Shown piece after piece: positions 55,861 through 64,000 of a stretch of 64,000 nt of DNA (the first letter of the stretch is position 1; every line of letters starts with the position of its first letter). The notes below the pieces were generated by a model, which saw nothing but the letters and a program-made list of their open reading frames with translations, searched no databases and was not told the DNA's origin. The stretch covers positions 31,434,123 through 31,498,122 of the forward strand of contig CM035170.1 of assembly GCA_020205615.1 (NCBI GenBank). Reading direction: 5' to 3'. The DNA comes from Panax quinquefolius. Lineage: Eukaryota; Streptophyta; Magnoliopsida; Apiales; Araliaceae. Position numbers and translations under genes: made by a program.

Positions 55861-56680
55861 GGTTGGTGATCATGTCTGTATATATATATTTACAGCTTTT
55901 ATATATATACCTACTTACTGCTTTTATACAAATTACAGCATCATGTGAGCCTAGGAATCATGTGATCACGGATTCAGTCTACTGAATCTAGAATCGGTTC
56001 CCGTGATGGACCTTTTTCAGTTATAAGCAGCTTGTAAATTTATATGCGGTGTCTTAATTTCCTCAGATCGTTTTCATACCCACGAGGAAGTCGACATTAT
56101 TTTGTACATTATTTTCTTATAGATGCTTCACATGGAATAAAATGGAAGTATCAAAAGGTATCAATTACTATTGAGCATCAGGGTTTGAAAAACCTCTTTT
56201 ACAAAACATCACTGTCATATCTTGCTAAAAACTAAATTTTTACATAAATTCAAACCCTGTGTATATATGTGCGAACGAGGCCTCTCACTACTTCCAAATA
56301 ACAACACATTGACCCAAACATACACACACACACAAACATTTAGATAACAGTTTCTTGAAAAGTGGCGGTCCAGTGGTAACACGGATGTCGGGGGGTACCT
56401 AACACCTTCCCTCCGCATAATCAAGTCCCCGAACCCTAATGAATCTCGGTTTCGCTGACCCGTTTATCAGTGTCACATCACTGGGTCAATGTGCAAACCT
56501 TTTCTTGGTTGTGTTGGTACAACCATTTAAAAAATCAACTGGCAACTCTTAACAGTCCATCATCGACATTATACATGTCGGACCTTTTTCACTTATTTTT
56601 TCAAACAAATCTCACCTAAAATGAGAACACCAAAGAACAAGTAACGAAAAGGGACAACAAAAAATCCCTACGTCAATAGG

Positions 56681-56698
56681 TGGCGACTCTGCTGGGGA
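56681..56698 (+). other. Primer-binding site of element H
   Basis: TGGCGACTCTGCTGGGGA, five bases after the LTR end, is the type of site reported for Ogre/Tat elements, complementary to the 3' end of an arginine tRNA. Confidence 0.85.
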
Positions 56699-57406
56699 GT
56701 TCCAGTAAGAGGACTTAAGCCGCTATTGCAATCTTTTCAAAACTATTATCTTCTTGTGTGTGGATGTTGCATTTATCTTATTGCACTTAGTGCTTCACAC
56801 CATATTCTGCTTGTGATATTAGCACTTTGCACATGTCATCATTTCCATACAGTGAGACGCGATGTATGTGAATGTATGTTGTGTGGTCCCTCCACCAGGA
56901 GGCTATCTTGTCGGTGTTTGATTACTCGACTCGTAGGAAGACTAATTCCCGCGAGGCTCAGGAAAGGCACCACCCAAATTCGCTCCAGTTTAAAGACCGG
57001 ATTAATTTCCCGTTGAGTAAATTGCGATGATTTGGGAACCTTCATTCCAAAAAGCCACGAGAGTAACCTAAGATACGTCAGCCTCTGATAAACCCAACAT
57101 GGAGGAAAGTCTCTTCATGCTTTTCATTACTTGTAAAGACAATTACTTGTAATTTCATTCCATATTCATCTCCATGTAATGAGAAATATGAAGAAATGTA
57201 TACATATACATATTTAACATGCTATCCATGTATTACAAACAGCTGACATCCGTTTTGCAGGATAAAATTCCTAAAACGGACACAATCATATAGCATGTTA
57301 ATATTTACACATTCCCTAAAGACTAAACTATGCAAGTCTTTCGCAAGGAACCAATCGAACCTACTACCCGGTCAAAGTCCAAAAGGCTATAGGCCTAAAG
57401 TCAATC
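56699..57406 (+). other. Leader of element H
   Basis: About 700 bases between PBS and gag without a recognisable ORF. Ogre elements proper have an extra ORF before gag; none is visible here, which argues for another Tat sublineage or for loss of that ORF. Confidence 0.55.
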
Positions 57407-58343
57407 ATGTCGTCATCTGACCAGACTGAACTTAATCCAGTTTCTCGCAAAGAATTCAACGGATTAAGCAAGCAAATTACAGATTTGGTTGTTCTGCTTA
57501 AAGAACTACATCAGTCTACTCAGGGTCCAAAGATACCCGTACATGCTGAATCCCCTACACAAGGGGGAACCCAGGTCATTATGATACTTGAACTACAGTT
57601 GGATACGACTAACAAAATTCATGATGCCTCCCATCTCACAGGAGATCCAGACACCGGTGACATCAGAAAGAAAGTCCTCCAAATAAAAGAAACCCTTCGT
57701 GATATCAAAGGAATTGGAACACACGGGAGTGTTTCATATGCTGACCTATATGTATTCCCCAGTGTTCATTATCCAGAAAAGTTTTAAGACACCTGACTTC
57801 AAAAAATATGATGGGTTAGGGGATCCTTGCACACATTTGAAGGTGTTTATTGGAGAACTTGGATCTTATGCAGAGGACGAGAAGCTCAGAATGCAGCTTT
57901 TCCAGAAAAGTTTGACTGGAGAAGCCCGTTTATAGTATACCAGATTAGACAATTCAAAGATCCATAGCTGGGAAGAGCTAGCACACGCCTTCCTCACACA
58001 GTATAACTTCCAGTCTCAAATGGCTCCTGACCGGTATCTGGTTACCAAGGTCAAGAAACAGTCTAACGAGTCTTTTAGAGAGTATACTCAAAGGTGGAGG
58101 CGCCTAGTTTCTCAAGTTATTCCTTCTATGGCAGAATCAGAAATGGTCATGACTTTCATAGACATACAAGAAGCTCATTTCTATGAAAGGGTATTAGTCG
58201 GCATCGGTAAACCATTTTCTGAAATGGTCAAACACGGGGAGATGGCTGAGATGGGATTGAAGTCAGGAAAGATTCAAGACCTAGCTGCCCTTAAAGCTGT
58301 CACTGAGCACATCCAATCCAGAAATTATGGAAAAAACCTCTAG
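57407..58343 (+). pseudogene. gag: gag of element H, frameshifted
   Basis: Starts MSSSDQTELNPVS at 57407. A frameshift near 57783 interrupts the entry to the capsid core: the first frame ends YPEKF, the next continues FKTPDFKKYDGLGDPCTHL. A TAG at 57933 follows GEARL; the same frame resumes with IHSWEELAHAFLTQYNFQ and FREYTQRWRRLVSQV and runs to 58343. The FK.PDF.KYDG and YTQRWR blocks are characteristic of Tat-lineage gag. Would form the particle shell; not translatable as one protein here. Confidence 0.85.
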
Positions 58344-60001
58344 AGGGTCCATAAAAAGAAAGAGGAAGATGTTTCCCTGATACTACAGGGTCAAAAGGGC
58401 AATCATAACACGCCTATCCAAAGGAGAAACTACACTCCCTTTCAAGCACAGTCTTCAAACCCTCCAATGCCAAAAGGTGGAGAAGTCAAACGCCCTCGAG
58501 TGTTCACACCCTTAGGGGACTCACTCGAGAATATTCTAACTATTTTGACAACGCAGAAGAAAATAACGCATCTTCTTCCACCAGCCAGCCCTAATGGACG
58601 GGGTTTCAATCTTTGCTTTCGAAATGTGCTTATCATCTTTGCAGGGCACCGGACATGATACTCAAGATTGTTGGGCCTTAAAACACAAGATCCAAGATCT
58701 GATAGACAACGGTGAGATCGTGGTCACCGAACCAGATCAGCTTCACGTTCAAGACAACCCTCTTCCTCAACACAAAGAAGAAGAGGTCAACATTATTAAT
58801 TGGAGCAATTGACAGAGTTCCAATTTCAACAGTAAGTCCTCCCAGACCCCCAAAGACAGTGTTGACAAGTGGGATTATGCCAAGTTCCAGTTCGCATTGG
58901 AACGTAAGATGAAAGCTCTATGCAAGCAGATTGAGCAATTGGCAGAACTGGTGACTTATCAGCATCAAGTTACATGCTAGTTAGTCAGCCAGTAGTATGC
59001 TAGTCTCCTTCCTATAGTCATGAATATTTTCTCGTCACCTTCAGAAAATGAAATGCTGGAGGACAAAGTAAAAAGAGAGCGAATGCCAAAGCCCATCGGG
59101 ATTTTGCCAATAGAAGGGAATTTACATACCTGGGCCAACCTATGGAGGAAATCCTTCAGATGCTAATCAATGAAAGAAGGATCACTTCCCTTCTACCTCC
59201 AATCAATCCCCGTTCAGGATGATATAATTCTGATGGAGTATGTCAATATCACTCCCATTCTCGCGGTCACAACACGGAAGAATGCTGGGCACTCCGCCAC
59301 CTTATCCAAAATCTAATTGACAGTGGTATCCTGCAACTAGCAGATGATGATACCGTGCTACGGGAGAGTGAGAATACATGTCCCACTAAGTGGAAGGGAT
59401 TGGTAGCAGTTATATCTGCTGAGGCCGATGACATTGGCAAACCGCTCACTATACCAGCAATTCAACTTAGAGGAAGCAACAATCCTTTGAAAGTGGCAGC
59501 TCCAGAGCCAATCAATTTACCATGTAGAGCACAATATCCTATTGTTAGCTTGCACAAAGTTCCATGGAATTATGGAGAAGGTGAAGGATCCACCTCACAT
59601 ACGATTGCTACAGTGTCGAAGGAGAATCCACTGTATCTTCCCCAACGGGTGATGAAGTCTACCATCAAGTCAAAGGGGAAAATACCCATGGAGAAGATTG
59701 AAAAATTCCTCTACACTATGGGTCATAACGAAGCCAAGGTGGTTTTAAGCTTAAGGGAAGCTCCACACCAAATTTCAATCCTGGACATGGTTTTAACTTT
59801 CGAGGATCACAGGAAAATATTGATAAAGGTTTTGGAAGAAGCCTACTTACCGACATCAGTGAATACGGAAAATTTTTTACACTTGGTTGATCACATTTTT
59901 AACAACAATGTGATATCCTTCATCGATGATGATATACTGCTTAAGAAGGACCCCGGTCATTCTGTTGTTATTACACATTATCAAGGTCTTGTCCTCTGGA
60001 T
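58344..60001 (+). pseudogene. gag: Gag C-terminal part of element H with two GH.T..C modules
   Basis: Two related modules are seen: GHDTQDCWALKHKIQDLID (near 58636-58700) and CQYHSHSRGHNTEECWALR, then HLIQNLIDSG (near 59241-59330). Both resemble the CxxH..GHxTxxC putative zinc-binding repeats of Tat gag. From 59355 an open frame of about 219 codons follows with KSKGKIPMEKIEKFLYTMG. Several stops and frame changes lie between 58344 and 59230. The role is probably nucleic-acid binding and polyprotein linkage. Confidence 0.7.
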
Positions 60002-60500
60002 ACATGTTAACTGAAGTCTTGATAGATGGAGGCTCATCTCTAAATATATATCCTTACGCTACATTGTTGAAGATGAATATCAATCTCAACAGAATTCAGG
60101 AGCAGCCATACGGTTATCAAAGCTTTTGATGGAGCCCGCCGGAATTCGGTCAGAGTAATTGAGTTGCCAATCGAACTTAGTCCCCATACATTCTGCGTAT
60201 CTTTCCTTGTGCTCAAGATATATTCAGGATATAACCTGCTCTTGGGACGACCATTGATTCATATGGCAAGGGCAGTTCCCTCCACCCTTAATCAACAACT
60301 GAAATACATTATCAATGATAGCCTATTCACGGTCAACGCTGAACCAGAGTGTCCTCAACACGGGGACATGCCATTCATCAATGCTAATGCAGATGTTGAA
60401 CCGGTCTGTTTTCATGCCTTAGAAGTAATCAATACCCAATACCATGCAATTGGAATGCTATTTCCCAAACCCAAGATTTCTGCCGAGGTAATGTCGGCTA
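60002..60500 (+). pseudogene. pro: Aspartic protease of element H
   Basis: VLIDGGSSLNIYP, with DGGS at 60025-60036, is the Tat-type protease active-site motif. The frame changes near 60130, after which MPIELSPHTF and LLLGRPLIHMARAVPSTL (60164 onward) supply the second conserved half. Cuts the polyprotein in related elements; this copy is split by one frameshift. Confidence 0.8.
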
Positions 60501-60916
60501 CTCAAGAAATGATGTCATTGGGTCATCAGCCGGGACAAGGGCTGGGTAAAGATCACAAGGGTATTAAGAATCCCATTCGAGTATACAATAAAACTGGGAC
60601 AGCTGGACTAGGCTATTCTGCCAGTTCTAGTCATAGGAATCCTCATAATCATCAACAGATTCCTTCAGCTCCAGCCACATGGCGATTATCTTCACCTGCG
60701 AATTCTGATTCTGCACAGCCTCCGGTAAAGGTGCCAACCAATGTAATGGCTATGTTATTTCCCAAACCGATGCCGGTGAAGGTGAAAGAAGTCTTTTTTC
60801 CAGATCCCGCAGTGGAAGAAGAGGAACGAAGAATCAAGCAAGATATCATTCGGATGATGTCAGGCATACGCATCATCGTTTATGATAAACATACAAAGAT
60901 ACACCCCAGACGATGA
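60164..60916 (+). CDS. Protease C-terminal half plus G-patch-like segment
   Basis: An open frame of about 250 codons. After the protease half comes MMSLGHQPGQGLGKDHKGI (about 60509-60565), which fits the G-patch consensus of spaced glycines (GxxPGxGLGKxxxG). G-patch segments are known in some retroviral and Tat-lineage polyproteins and can bind RNA. A duplicated AMLFPKP/GMLFPKP phrase flanks it. The C-terminal part is charged (VEEEERRIKQDIIRMM). Frames before and after differ, so this is part of a broken pol rather than an independent gene. Confidence 0.65.
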   Translation: MPIELSPHTFCVSFLVLKIYSGYNLLLGRPLIHMARAVPSTLNQQLKYIINDSLFTVNAEPECPQHGDMPFINANADVEPVCFHALEVINTQYHAIGMLFPKPKISAEVMSATQEMMSLGHQPGQGLGKDHKGIKNPIRVYNKTGTAGLGYSASSSHRNPHNHQQIPSAPATWRLSSPANSDSAQPPVKVPTNVMAMLFPKPMPVKVKEVFFPDPAVEEEERRIKQDIIRMMSGIRIIVYDKHTKIHPRR

Positions 60917-61039
60917 TTACCCAGACATAATGGCCATCATTCGGGATAAGGAGGAAGATGACAACCCCTCCATCACTGCAGTCCACCCGGACTTTGCCCT
61001 TGCCAATTGGAGCAGCACAGCTTGCATTGGTCTCCAAGG

Positions 61040-61187
61040 GTAAAAGCAGAGAACTCTTTACGCCTGTAGATATCATAATCGCTTACTTTTACATACAGTA
61101 CCATCAGTTTATTTAGTCAGTATATGCTAACACCTGTATGATCAAACTCTTTCATATATACTTAAGTGAAAGCATATTTTGTTTCAG
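61040..61187 (+). other. Candidate intron between protease and RT of element H
   Basis: The frame ending ..SSTACIGLQG stays open up to 61040, where GGTAAAAG gives a GT donor and, at the same place, a stop. A T-rich stretch ending TTTTGTTTCAG (AG at 61186-61187) gives a good acceptor. Ogre elements are known to have a spliced intron between protease and RT. The RT frame is not restored exactly (a one-base shift remains before 61223), so the call is tentative. Confidence 0.4.
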
Positions 61188-61222
61188 ACCACAATTTAGA
61201 TGTGCTTGTACTTTAGCGTCTG

Positions 61223-62260
61223 GTGCCTCTTCTCCACAAGGATTGTACCTATGATGTAGAGATGAATTCAGCCTTCATAGAAATACAGGAGGACATTGAG
61301 GTGCCTCCAGAAATTCAAGAATGGGTCAAAGACAAACCTAAACCCAACCTTAATCAATCAACTTCCTTCAATCTTGGAACCTTAGAAAACCCTAAGTTAA
61401 TCCAGATTGGTTCAGACCTTACCCCAAACCAAAGGAATGACATGGTTACGCTACTAACCCAATTCCAGGATGTGTTTGCATGGTCTCATGAAGACATGGT
61501 GGGTTTTTCCACTGACATTGTCCTTCATCGCCTTCCCATTAAAGAGGGATTCAAGCCAGCCAAGAAAAAGCTCAAGCGACTAAAACCTGAGTGGAGTTTA
61601 AAGGTGAAAGAAGAAATTGTGAAACAGTTTCAATCTGGCATCATCATGGTGTCCACATATCCTGAGTGGATATCCAACATCGTTCCCGTGCCTAAACCTA
61701 GAGGAAAGGTGCGAGTTTGAATGGAATACTAGGACTTGAACAAAGCTTGCCTTAAAGATAGCTTTCCCATGCCATTTATCCACAGTCTCATTGACAATAC
61801 TGCTCAATACTGCATGTACTCCTTTGATGATTGCTTTGCGGGGTACCATCAGATCATGGTTGCTGAGGAAGATCGTGAGAAAACTACTTTCATCACGCCT
61901 TGGGGAACTTTTTGCTATAAACGGTTGTCATTCAGCCTCATCAATGCTGGAGCCACCTATCAGCGAGCTATGATGGCTCTTTTCCACGACTTAATGCACA
62001 AAGAGATAGAGATCTACGTGGATGACATCATTGTCAAATCCTGGAAGGAGGAGGACCACTTAGACCATCTCAGGAAGCTATTCAATAGGTTATGTAAGTA
62101 CAACTTGAAGTTGAATCCAGCCAAGTGCGTGTTTGGCGTTAAATCAGGTAAGTTGTTAGGATTCCTAGTCAGCCACAAAGGGATTGAGTTGGATCCTACC
62201 AAAATCCAGGCCATCACAGAAATGCCCATTCCTCAGACATAGAAGGAAATACGGGGATTT
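61223..62260 (+). pseudogene. pol: Reverse transcriptase of element H
   Basis: Blocks VFAWSHEDMVGF, KKLKRLKPEWS, WISNIVPVPKPRGKVRV, DLNKACLKDSFPMPF, FDDCFAGYHQI, TPWGTFCYKRLSF, INAGATYQRAM and catalytic EIYVDDIIVKS are all present. Two stops near 61718 and 61730 split the frame before DLNKAC, and a TAG at 62240-62242 ends it. Sequence style is that of Tat/Ogre RT. Would copy the element RNA. Confidence 0.9.
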
Positions 62261-62877
62261 TTGGGAAGAATCAACTTCATTAGCAGGTTCATTTCTCAAC
62301 TCACAGCAACCTGTTAGCCAATCTTCAAGCTGTTAAGGAAGAACTCCTCCATGAAATGGAACGACGAGTGCCAGAAGGCCTTCTTTACAATCAAAGAACA
62401 GCTAGTCAAAGCTCCCATTTTGGTACCACCCAGGGATGATGTTCCCCTATTCATATACATGTCCATAAGTGACAATGCCATGGGCTGCATGCTGGGATAG
62501 AAGACGATAGAGGCCAAGAACGAGCTATCTATTACCTCAGCAAAAGATTCAGCTGCAGTGAACACAAGTACACTCTGATTGAGAAGACTTGTTGCGCTTT
62601 AGCATGGGCGTCCATGAGGTTACAGCATTACCTCCATGGTCACACAACCCATCTCATATCCCGCGTGGATCTTCTCAAGTACATGTTCAATAAACCCATG
62701 TTAAATTGCCGGCTGTCTAGATGGCAGTTGATCCTACAATAATTTGACATCGTATATGTGACTCAAAATTCCATCAAAGGTCAAGGAATTGTTGATCAAC
62801 TGGCCGCCGCACTTTCAGGAGATTTCAAACCCTTGGAGACATACTTCCCCGATGAAGGGGTAATGACAGTTCAGTAA
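62261..62877 (+). pseudogene. pol: RNase H of element H
   Basis: FLGRINFISRFISQLT, KWNDECQKAFFTIKE and VSIS/MSISDNAMGCMLG-like text, then in another frame AIYYLSKRFS and KYTLIEKTCCALAW, HLISRVDLLKYMF and RLSRWQLILQ. Stops near 62313 and 62500, a frameshift near 62515, and a TAG at 62740 break it. Followed by the connection to a second RNase H. Confidence 0.8.
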
Positions 62878-63160
62878 CACCATCAGTACGATACACGCCA
62901 AACATGGAAGATGTATTTTGATGGAGCTGTTAATATGGAAGGTTCTGGAGCTGGAGCAGTTCTACTATCCGGTACGGGGGAGCAGTATCCTGTCATCATC
63001 AAATTGTAGTTTGTTAGCACCAACAACATAGCTGAGTATGAAGGCTGTCTCATGGGGCTAAAACTATCCCAGTCAATAGGCATCAGGCGGTTAACCGTCT
63101 TTGGAGATTCGAGTTAGTGGTCAGATAATCCACGGGAATCTATCAAACCAAAGAGCTTCA
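62878..63160 (+). pseudogene. Second, archaeal-type RNase H of element H
   Basis: WKMYFDGAVNMEGSGAGAVL and STNNIAEYEGCLMGLKLS give the Asp and Glu positions of an RNase HI-like fold, and TVFGDS supplies the next Asp. An extra RNase H of this kind after the usual one is a marker of the Tat lineage. TAG stops interrupt near 63007 and 63115. Confidence 0.8.
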
Positions 63161-64000
63161 TTTGCTGCCTTACCATCGGCAAGTTTTACAGATGGTTTTG
63201 GAGTTCGAAGAAATCTCCTTTCTAAACATTCCTCGTAATAGGAATGACTTTGCCGACGCATTAGCAACCTTGGCCTCCTTGATTCACATACCTGACAAAG
63301 GTCACTTGCCACGCGTCACAATTGCCTTGCACAAGGCACCAGCCTATGGGAACTACGTTGGAGAAGTATCGGATGAGCTGCCTCCCATCCAGCATCCTTG
63401 GTATCAACATATCAAGGAATACCTACGAGATAGATCTACACCCGCTGAGGCGATCCAGACCGAGAAAATGCGGATCTATCAACTTGTTAAGAAATTCTAC
63501 CTGAGTGGAGATGCTCTCTATAAGAGAGATGTAGGACAAGGTCTCCTCAGATGTTTAGACAAAGACCAAGGTCAAAGGCTTATGGATGAGATCCATGGTG
63601 GAGTCTGTGGCCCTCAAATGAGTGGCCCACTCCTTGTTAAGAAGATCCTCAGGACATGACATTACTAGCTCTCTCTCAAAGCTGACTACAATGACCACGT
63701 CAGGAGATGTTATCAATGCCAAATTCATGGGAATGCTATCCACGCCCCTCCACGGGAACTCCACAATATGAATTCGCCTTGGCCCTTCTCAATGTGGGGA
63801 ATGGACGTTATTGGGCCCATTGAGCCTAAAGCCAGTAATGGACATCGCTTTATCTTCACCATGATCGACTACTTCACCAAGTGGGTAGAAACAGCCTCCT
63901 TCCCCAGGGTTACCAAAGAAGTCATCATTGCTTTCATCAGAAACAATGTCATTTGTCAATATGGACAACCAGAGGTAATTGTGTCAGACAATGCTAAGAA
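63161..64000 (+). pseudogene. int: Integrase of element H, incomplete at window edge
   Basis: The linker with NDFADALATLASLI leads to the zinc-binding part (LMDEIHGGVCGPQMSG, then CYQCQIHGN), then the core with GMDVIGPIEPKASNG for the first Asp and VIVSDNAK, at the very end of the window, for the second. The open frame ends at a TGA (63657), and TAG follows shortly; the core itself is open afterwards. Integrase after two RNase H domains confirms the Tat order. Confidence 0.85.

Larger units (their letters stand above)
53904..56675 (+). repeat. 5' LTR of element H
   Basis: Starts TGTAGACACTC; the end is placed at ..CTACGTCA, five bases before the PBS. A second copy (partial, reverse) is at 3150-5082. 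It contains a GATAACC hairpin array (54063-54437), a TATA box (54833), repeat alpha with (TA)n (55137-55655) and repeat beta (55661-55860). The length of about 2.8 kb fits Tat-lineage LTRs. Confidence 0.85.
53904..64000 (+). mobile_element. Element H: Tat/Ogre-like Ty3/gypsy retrotransposon, incomplete at window end
   Basis: LTR 53904-56675, PBS 56681-56698 (TGGCGACTCTGCTGGGGA), leader, gag (57407-58343), zinc-knuckle-like modules, protease with DGGS, a G-patch-like segment, a possible intron, RT, RNase H, a second (archaeal-type) RNase H, and integrase, which runs off the window. The Arg-tRNA-type PBS, the gag style (FKTPDFKKYDG), the RT style and the extra RNase H are hallmarks of the Tat lineage, which includes Ogre. 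The element inserted into the A-type LTR at 53903. Stops and frameshifts show it is defective. Confidence 0.9.

Noticed and set aside
1..64000. tRNA, rRNA or other conserved RNA genes
   Set aside because: No cloverleaf with conserved A and B boxes, and no rRNA blocks, were noticed on reading; only tRNA-complementary primer-binding sites are present.

Overview
This is nuclear DNA from a flowering plant, probably a dicot, and it consists almost entirely of retrotransposons. No ordinary cellular gene could be supported. The evidence for a plant is the mix of Ty3/gypsy chromovirus (Tekay/Del-like), Ty3/gypsy Tat/Ogre-like and Ty1/copia elements, plant-type primer-binding sites (initiator Met-tRNA and a TGGCGACTC... 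Arg-type site), AT-rich DNA and very long LTRs (about 1.9-3.3 kb). The species cannot be named from the sequence.

Layout. 1-3150: AT-rich DNA with no recognisable gene and a three-copy tandem repeat (2330-3062). 3150-5082: truncated LTR of a Tat-like element, minus strand. 5083-7701: AT-rich, unclassified, with a ~165-bp tandem array. 7702-17431: gypsy A (plus), with both LTRs, gag, protease, RT/RNase H and integrase, all with stops or frameshifts; its 3' LTR is cut by gypsy B. 17432-20801: gypsy B (minus), an LTR plus pol remnants lacking integrase. 20802-21955: solitary LTR-like unit G (minus). 21956-27913: gypsy C (plus), lacking its 5' third. 27914-35153, continuing at 44698: element F (minus), with a long LTR, a Met-tRNA PBS, a long leader and a decayed Transposase_32-like ORF. 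35154-44697: a copia element with near-identical LTRs and a 5-bp GGATC target duplication, inserted into F. 45292 to about 49885: gypsy D (plus). About 49990-51982: gypsy E (minus). 51983-52247: copia LTR fragment. 52248-53903: gypsy A-type LTR (minus). 53904-64000: a Tat/Ogre-like element H (plus), from its 5' LTR into integrase, where the window ends.

How the parts relate. The window is a stack of nested insertions. H interrupts an A-type LTR, which interrupts a copia LTR, which abuts the truncated pol of gypsy E. Gypsy B interrupts gypsy A, gypsy C abuts the ORF of F, and the copia element splits the LTR of F. No element in view can encode an intact Gag-Pol, so any activity would need proteins supplied by other copies.

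Most unusual signal. Several unrelated families carry arrays of short hairpins in which the loop (or apex) is constant while the stems change in a compensated way. They are: the Tat-like LTR (loop near GATAACC, 54063-54437, repeated in the other copy at 4565-4925, plus two further hairpin repeat types); the LTR of F (alternating ACTAA and CAGCA loops, 32769-32940); and the copia leader (apex GTGTCACCAC with four sets of unrelated but self-complementary arms, 38301-38657). Gypsy C, D and E share a stem-loop just upstream of the polypurine tract. Primary-sequence homology alone does not explain this pattern, and it is the best candidate here for an undescribed system.
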